From contig DMNP01000149.1 in NCBI GenBank assembly GCA_003452695.1, positions 1-8,231 of the forward strand: 8,231 bases of DNA, written 5' to 3'. Made by a program: the position numbers and the translations under genes. Below, one piece after another: positions 4,939 through 8,231 of the stretch. A model generated the notes under the pieces. That model was not told the origin of the DNA. It ran no database searches and saw nothing but the letters and a program-made list of their open reading frames with translations. Position 1 is the first letter of the stretch; each line of letters begins with the position of its first letter. Source of the DNA: Eggerthellaceae bacterium (GTDB lineage: Bacteria > Actinomycetota > Coriobacteriia > Coriobacteriales > Eggerthellaceae).

Positions 4939-6267
4939 ATGGCATTGCCCCTCGTAGCCGTCGTCGGACGGCCCAACGTCGGCAAATCGACGTTCGTGAA
5001 CCGCATAACCGGAGCCGACGAGGCCATCGTGCACGAAATGCGCGGCGTAACGCGCGACCGCTCGTATCACGAGGCGGACTGGAACGGCGTGTCGTTCACG
5101 CTCGTGGACACCGGCGGCATCGAGGTGGGAGGCGACGACGACTTCCAGGCCTCCATCACCAACCAGGCCTTCACCGCCACGCACGAGGCCGACGCCATAG
5201 TGCTCATCGTGGACGGGCGCACCGGCATCAACGCCGACGACGAAGAGGTGGCGCGGCTGCTGCGCAAGTCGCACAAACCCGTGTTCCTGACCGTGAACAA
5301 GCTGGACACGCCGAACAACTACGATGCGATGTACGAGTTCTACGCACTCGGCCTGGGCGATCCCTGGCCCGTATCGGCCACGCACGGGCACGGCACGGGC
5401 GATCTGCTGGACGCCATCGTGCAATCGCTGCACGAGACGGGCGCGGTCGAGCGCTCCCGCGCGCAGGAGGACGTGGAAACGGGCGTGAACGTGGCGATTA
5501 TCGGGCGCCCGAACGCGGGGAAGTCGTCGCTTACCAACAAGATGACCGACAACGAGCGCTCCATCGTGTCGGACGTGGCCGGCACCACGCGCGACGCCGT
5601 GGACACGCCAGTCGAGCACGACGGCAAGCGCTACACCATCGTGGACACAGCCGGCCTGCGCCGCAAGGGCGTCATCGACCAGGACGTGGAATACTACGGC
5701 TTCGTGCGCGCCATGCGCGCCATCGACCGCGCCGACGTGGCGGTGCTCGTCATCGACGGGTCCATCGGGCTTACCGACCAGGACCAGCGCGTTGCGCGCT
5801 TCGCCCACGACCGCGGATGCGCCCTGGTCATCGCCTTGAACAAATGGGATATCGTCGAAGGACCCGAGGCCAAGAAGGAAATCCGCGAACGCGTGGCCGA
5901 CCGCATGATGTACGTTGGCTATGCGCCGGTCGTGGCCATATCGGCACTGTCCGGCAAGAACGTGCAACGCATCTGGGCCGCCATCGACAAGGCCTACGCC
6001 AACTACGCCAAGACCATTCCGACCAACCAGCTGAACGCCTGGCTTGCCGAGGTGCGCGAATCGGGTCACACCATATCGAAGGGCAAGGCAGTGTTGCGCA
6101 TGAAGTACATGACGCAGACCGGCACCTGCCCCCCAGTGTTCACGTTCTTCGCCAACCGCCCCGACATCGTGGACGACAACTACGAGCGCTATCTGGAGAA
6201 CCGCATGCGCAAGCACTTCGACCTGGAAGGCACGCCCATTCGGTTCAAATTCAAGAAGAAGGATTAA
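4939..6267 (+). CDS. der: Ribosome biogenesis GTPase Der (EngA)
   Basis: A 442-residue tandem GTPase required for 50S subunit assembly. The first G domain shows G1 GRPNVGKST (10-18), G3 DTGG (57-60) and G4 NKLD (120-123). The second shows GRPNAGKSS (189-197), DTAG (236-239), NKWD (301-304) and SAL (335-337). The C-terminal KH-like domain runs from about 350 to the end (FFANRPDIVDDNYERYLENR; KFKKKD). The length is close to Bacillus Der and shorter than the E. coli form. AAGGA lies 6 bases before the ATG. It follows DUF512 by 13 bases and precedes plsY by 45 bases, so it is very likely in the same transcript. All key motifs are intact and no oddities are seen. Confidence 0.98.
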   Translation: MALPLVAVVGRPNVGKSTFVNRITGADEAIVHEMRGVTRDRSYHEADWNGVSFTLVDTGGIEVGGDDDFQASITNQAFTATHEADAIVLIVDGRTGINADDEEVARLLRKSHKPVFLTVNKLDTPNNYDAMYEFYALGLGDPWPVSATHGHGTGDLLDAIVQSLHETGAVERSRAQEDVETGVNVAIIGRPNAGKSSLTNKMTDNERSIVSDVAGTTRDAVDTPVEHDGKRYTIVDTAGLRRKGVIDQDVEYYGFVRAMRAIDRADVAVLVIDGSIGLTDQDQRVARFAHDRGCALVIALNKWDIVEGPEAKKEIRERVADRMMYVGYAPVVAISALSGKNVQRIWAAIDKAYANYAKTIPTNQLNAWLAEVRESGHTISKGKAVLRMKYMTQTGTCPPVFTFFANRPDIVDDNYERYLENRMRKHFDLEGTPIRFKFKKKD

Positions 6268-6272
6268 AGAGC

Positions 6273-6293
6273 CATCGGTCCGTTTGCCCGATG
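6273..6293. other. Small hairpin between der and plsY
   Basis: CATCGG (6273-6278) pairs with CCGATG (6288-6293) around a 9-base loop, just upstream of the plsY ribosome binding site. There is no U-run, so it is not a terminator. It may be mRNA structure that tunes plsY translation, or chance. Confidence 0.2.
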
Positions 6294-6312
6294 ACCCGGA
6301 AGGGAGCTGTCG

Positions 6313-6948
6313 GTGATTTCCGTTCTGCCGCTTTTCGGCGTTTTCGCCCTGGCGTTTCTGCTGGGCTCCGTGCCCTGGGGGCTCGTCATTTCCAAGGTGT
6401 TCTACAAGACCGACCTGCGCGAGGTGGGCTCGGGCAACATCGGCACGACCAACGCCATCCGCGCCATGGGCAAAGTCGGGGGCTACGCCGTGTTCGTGCT
6501 CGACTTCGGCAAGGGCCTGTTGTCGGGTTTCATCGGGCTGTGGATAGCGCAGGCGGCCGGCTTCGACGCTGCGGCAACCGGCCTGTCCACCGCCGTGGCC
6601 TTCATGGGCTGCACGTGGGGGCACATCTTCTCGCCCTGGTTGAAGTTCAAAGGAGGCAAGGGCATCGCGGTTGCCATCGGCTGCTTGTTCGTCACGTTCG
6701 GGCCCATTCCCTCCATTATCGAACTGGCGCTGTTCGGCGTGCTCGTGGCTGCCACGAAATACGTGTCGGTCGGATCGATGGCGGCCGCCCTTGCCTGCCC
6801 GCTGCTGGCGCTCTGGGTGTTCTGGGGCAACTGGCCGGCGTGGCTGTTCTGCGCCATCGGAGGCCTGACCGTGTTCTGGGCGCATCGCGGCAACTTGGCC
6901 CGCTTGCGCGCGGGCACCGAGAACAAGATGGGCTCGAAGAAGAAGTAG
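6313..6948 (+). CDS. plsY: Acyl-phosphate:glycerol-3-phosphate acyltransferase PlsY
   Basis: A 211-residue polytopic membrane enzyme that transfers the acyl group from acyl-phosphate to sn-glycerol-3-phosphate, giving lysophosphatidate, the first committed acylation of phospholipid synthesis. It shows the three family motifs: GSVPWGLVISK (18-28), GSGNIGTTNAIR (39-50) and KGGKGIAVAIG (113-123), after GHIFSPWLKF (103-112). Hydrophobic segments at about 4-24, 56-79, 88-104, 118-146 and 155-190 fit the membrane topology, and the tail (HRGNLARLRAGTENK) is family-like. The start is GTG at 6313, with AGGGAG 6 bases upstream. The gene shares the der transcript; the next gene, gpsA, makes its acceptor substrate. 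It would need PlsX elsewhere for the acyl-phosphate. Confidence 0.97.
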   Translation: MISVLPLFGVFALAFLLGSVPWGLVISKVFYKTDLREVGSGNIGTTNAIRAMGKVGGYAVFVLDFGKGLLSGFIGLWIAQAAGFDAAATGLSTAVAFMGCTWGHIFSPWLKFKGGKGIAVAIGCLFVTFGPIPSIIELALFGVLVAATKYVSVGSMAAALACPLLALWVFWGNWPAWLFCAIGGLTVFWAHRGNLARLRAGTENKMGSKKK

Positions 6949-6951
6949 GCG

Positions 6952-7034
6952 CAAGCCCGACCTGCGGCCGATGGCTGGTCGCTGCGCTTTGCGGCCCGGC
7001 CGGCAGCGGGGGCGGGAAGGGGGATTCGGGCTTG
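6952..7034 (+). other. Extended inverted-repeat structure after plsY
   Basis: CAAGCCCGA (6952-6960) pairs with TCGGGCTTG (7026-7034). Inside, 6962-6970 can pair with 6997-7006 with one bulge. The element begins 4 bases after the plsY stop and contains copy 2 of the 25-base GC-rich repeat. It could end the upstream transcript, but no U-run follows; the UUCG-capped mini-stem at 7033-7044 is adjacent. The terminator role is uncertain. Confidence 0.35.
6992..7016 (+). repeat. GC-rich 25-base repeat, copy 2
   Basis: This stretch matches 912-936 at 24 of 25 positions in the same orientation. Separately, the 13 bases TTTGCGGCCCGGC at 6988-7000 are repeated exactly at 7136-7148 in the same gap. All copies are intergenic. 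Confidence 0.5.
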
Positions 7035-7060
7035 GCTTCGGCCAGACATTTCTCTATGTT
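7032..7060 (+). promoter_or_regulatory. gpsA: Candidate promoter for gpsA
   Basis: TTGGCT (7032-7037, 4 of 6) and TATGTT (7055-7060, 4 of 6) are exactly 17 bases apart. Nearby, a perfect TTGACA (7070-7075) and a TATAAC (7103-7108) are separated by 27 bases, too far for a normal promoter. The AT-rich content of 7045-7135 supports some promoter in this 245-base gap, but its exact position is unsure. Confidence 0.35.
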
Positions 7061-7182
7061 AAACCACCGTTGACATCCCGCAGGTCAGTCGCGCGCACTG
7101 AATATAACGACCAGGCGGTTTTATTCACGAAACAATTTGCGGCCCGGCTGGATTACAGTTTTGAATGCATCGCCTCGGAAAC

Positions 7183-7188
7183 AGGAGG
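7183..7188 (+). promoter_or_regulatory. gpsA: Ribosome binding site fixing the gpsA start
   Basis: AGGAGG, a full consensus site, lies 5 bases before the ATG at 7194. This rules out the longer in-frame reading beginning at a TTG at 7137. Confidence 0.85.
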
Positions 7189-7193
7189 ACACT

Positions 7194-8192
7194 ATGCAGG
7201 TTGTGGTAATCGGGGCAGGTTCGTGGGGCACGGCGCTGGCCAACGTGGCTGCCAGCAACGGGCACGACGTGAAGCTCTGGGCACGGCGCGAGGAAGTGGC
7301 ACGCGGTATTAACGAGCACCACCGCAACCCGGAATACCTGGTGGATGCGCCGCTGCATCGCTCGATTCGCGCATGCACCCACATGGGCGAGGCGCTCTGC
7401 GGCGCCGATGCCGTCGTGGCGGTCACGCCTTCGCGGTTCGTGCGCGCCACGGCGCGGCAACTTGCCGATGCAGGCATCGGACCCGAAGTGCCCGTCGTCG
7501 TCTGCACGAAGGGCGTCGAAGGGGAAACGGGCCTCGTGCCCGTTCAAATCTATGAAGAGGCCATTGGGAATCCGGCGCGGCTCGCGGCCCTGTCGGGACC
7601 AAACCATGCCGAGGAAATCGTGCGGGGCGTTCCCGCGGGCACGGTAGTCGCCAGCAGCGAGCCGCGCACGGCGCGTTTCTTCCAAGACGCACTGGGGTCG
7701 CCGGCTTTCCGCGTATATACGAGCGACGACGTGCTCGGCGTGGAGATATGCGCGGCCTTCAAGAACGTCATCGCCATCGCCGTGGGCGTGTCGTACGGCC
7801 TGTGCTACGGCGACAACACGGCGGCGATGCTGATGACGCGCGGGCAAGCCGAGATGAGCCGGCTCGTGCAGGCTGCAGGAGCCAACCCGCTTACCTGCAT
7901 GGGGCTGGCGGGAACGGGCGACCTCATCGCCACCTGCATGTCGCGCCATTCGCGCAACCGCATGTTCGGCGAGGCGCTGGCACAGGGCACATCGCTTGCC
8001 GACTACGAAGCTGCACGCCACATGGTGGTGGAAGGCGCGCAGGCATGCCGCACGCTGGGCACGTTGTCGGCGCGCCACGGCATAGAGCTTCCCATAACCG
8101 ACGTCGTGCGCGGCATGGTCTGGGAAGGCACCGACGCCGAGACCGCCGTGAACCAGCTGACCACCCGATCGCCCAAACCCGAGTTCTACTGA
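7194..8192 (+). CDS. gpsA: Glycerol-3-phosphate dehydrogenase [NAD(P)+]
   Basis: A 332-residue cytoplasmic enzyme that reduces dihydroxyacetone phosphate to sn-glycerol-3-phosphate, the acceptor used by PlsY next door. The N-terminal Rossmann domain opens with GAGSWGTALA (7-16). CTKGVE (104-109) and GPNHAEEIVRG (135-145) follow. The C-terminal helical domain holds FKNVIAIAVG (189-198) with catalytic Lys190, GDNTAAMLMTRGQAEM (206-221) and GLAGTGDLIATC with SRNR (about 237-256). GPNHAEE replaces the more common GPSFAxE. The length is usual for the family and nothing is missing. The 245-base gap before it, with a candidate promoter, suggests it can be transcribed separately from der-plsY. Confidence 0.97.
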   Translation: MQVVVIGAGSWGTALANVAASNGHDVKLWARREEVARGINEHHRNPEYLVDAPLHRSIRACTHMGEALCGADAVVAVTPSRFVRATARQLADAGIGPEVPVVVCTKGVEGETGLVPVQIYEEAIGNPARLAALSGPNHAEEIVRGVPAGTVVASSEPRTARFFQDALGSPAFRVYTSDDVLGVEICAAFKNVIAIAVGVSYGLCYGDNTAAMLMTRGQAEMSRLVQAAGANPLTCMGLAGTGDLIATCMSRHSRNRMFGEALAQGTSLADYEAARHMVVEGAQACRTLGTLSARHGIELPITDVVRGMVWEGTDAETAVNQLTTRSPKPEFY

Positions 8193-8231
8193 CGTCGCGG
8201 ATGGCACGGGACACCAGGCCGGTGGTGATGC

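Noticed and set aside
2925..5027. A 700-codon open frame on the minus strand
   Set aside because: It lies opposite the Ogt-like and DUF512 genes, which have clear family motifs. Its composition (Ala, Arg, Gly, His, Val-rich with no motif) is what GC-rich third positions generate in the antisense frame, and it lacks a credible RBS.
4792..6954. A 720-codon open frame on the minus strand
   Set aside because: It is antisense to der and plsY, both unmistakable; it is rich in His, Val, Gly and Arg and has no recognisable domain. A long open antisense frame is expected at this GC content.
7070..7108. TTGACA and TATAAC as one promoter for gpsA
   Set aside because: The 27-base spacing is outside the usual 16-18 range, so I list the weaker but correctly spaced pair at 7032-7060 and keep this as a note.
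8200..8231. Possible start of another gene (ATG at 8201) at the right edge
   Set aside because: No Shine-Dalgarno precedes it and only about ten codons are visible, so nothing supports a gene call.
1..8231. tRNA/rRNA genes, CRISPR arrays, prophage or defence islands
   Set aside because: No cloverleaf, spaced direct-repeat array, integrase or toxin-like frame is seen. Every stretch over 300 bases is covered by a recognised core gene.

Overview
The window is about 8.2 kb of GC-rich bacterial chromosome carrying ordinary core genes. The codon use (strong G/C at third positions), purine-rich Shine-Dalgarno sites, and the order radical-SAM DUF512 – der – plsY – gpsA, which I know from Firmicutes and related Gram-positives, suggest a high-GC Gram-positive. 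A member of Coriobacteriia/Eggerthellaceae is my best guess. That assignment is inference: there is no rRNA or other marker in the window to settle it.

Layout. Positions 1-79 hold a large imperfect hairpin (8-70) that looks like a mobile REP/RAYT-type palindrome; it also sits where a terminator for the neighbouring gene would be. Three genes read leftwards. From right to left these are ribulose-phosphate 3-epimerase (rpe, 2940-2230), a NifS/IscS-type cysteine desulfurase (2233-1022, overlapping rpe by ATGA), and, after a 222-base gap with several inverted repeats, a coiled-coil C4 zinc-ribbon protein (799-80). Five genes read rightwards: an Ogt/MGMT-like protein lacking the alkyl-acceptor cysteine (3048-3512), a PDZ plus radical-SAM DUF512 protein (3516-4925), the ribosome-assembly GTPase Der (4939-6267), the acyl-phosphate glycerol-3-phosphate acyltransferase PlsY (6313-6948) and, after a 245-base gap, glycerol-3-phosphate dehydrogenase GpsA (7194-8192). 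The last 39 bases show no supported feature.

The two arms diverge from a 107-base region (2941-3047). There a perfect TATAAT on the plus strand and a TAGAAT on the minus strand overlap so closely that both promoters probably cannot be occupied at once.

Functionally, GpsA makes sn-glycerol-3-phosphate and PlsY acylates it, so the right end begins phospholipid synthesis, next to the ribosome-biogenesis GTPase Der. Rpe serves the pentose phosphate pathway, and the cysteine desulfurase supplies sulfur for Fe-S clusters or thiolated tRNA/cofactors. I see no CRISPR array, tRNA, rRNA, phage or defence system. The most unusual item is the Ogt-like protein, which has Thr in place of the catalytic Cys and Ala in place of the base-flipping Tyr, yet keeps an otherwise full-length, well-translated frame.
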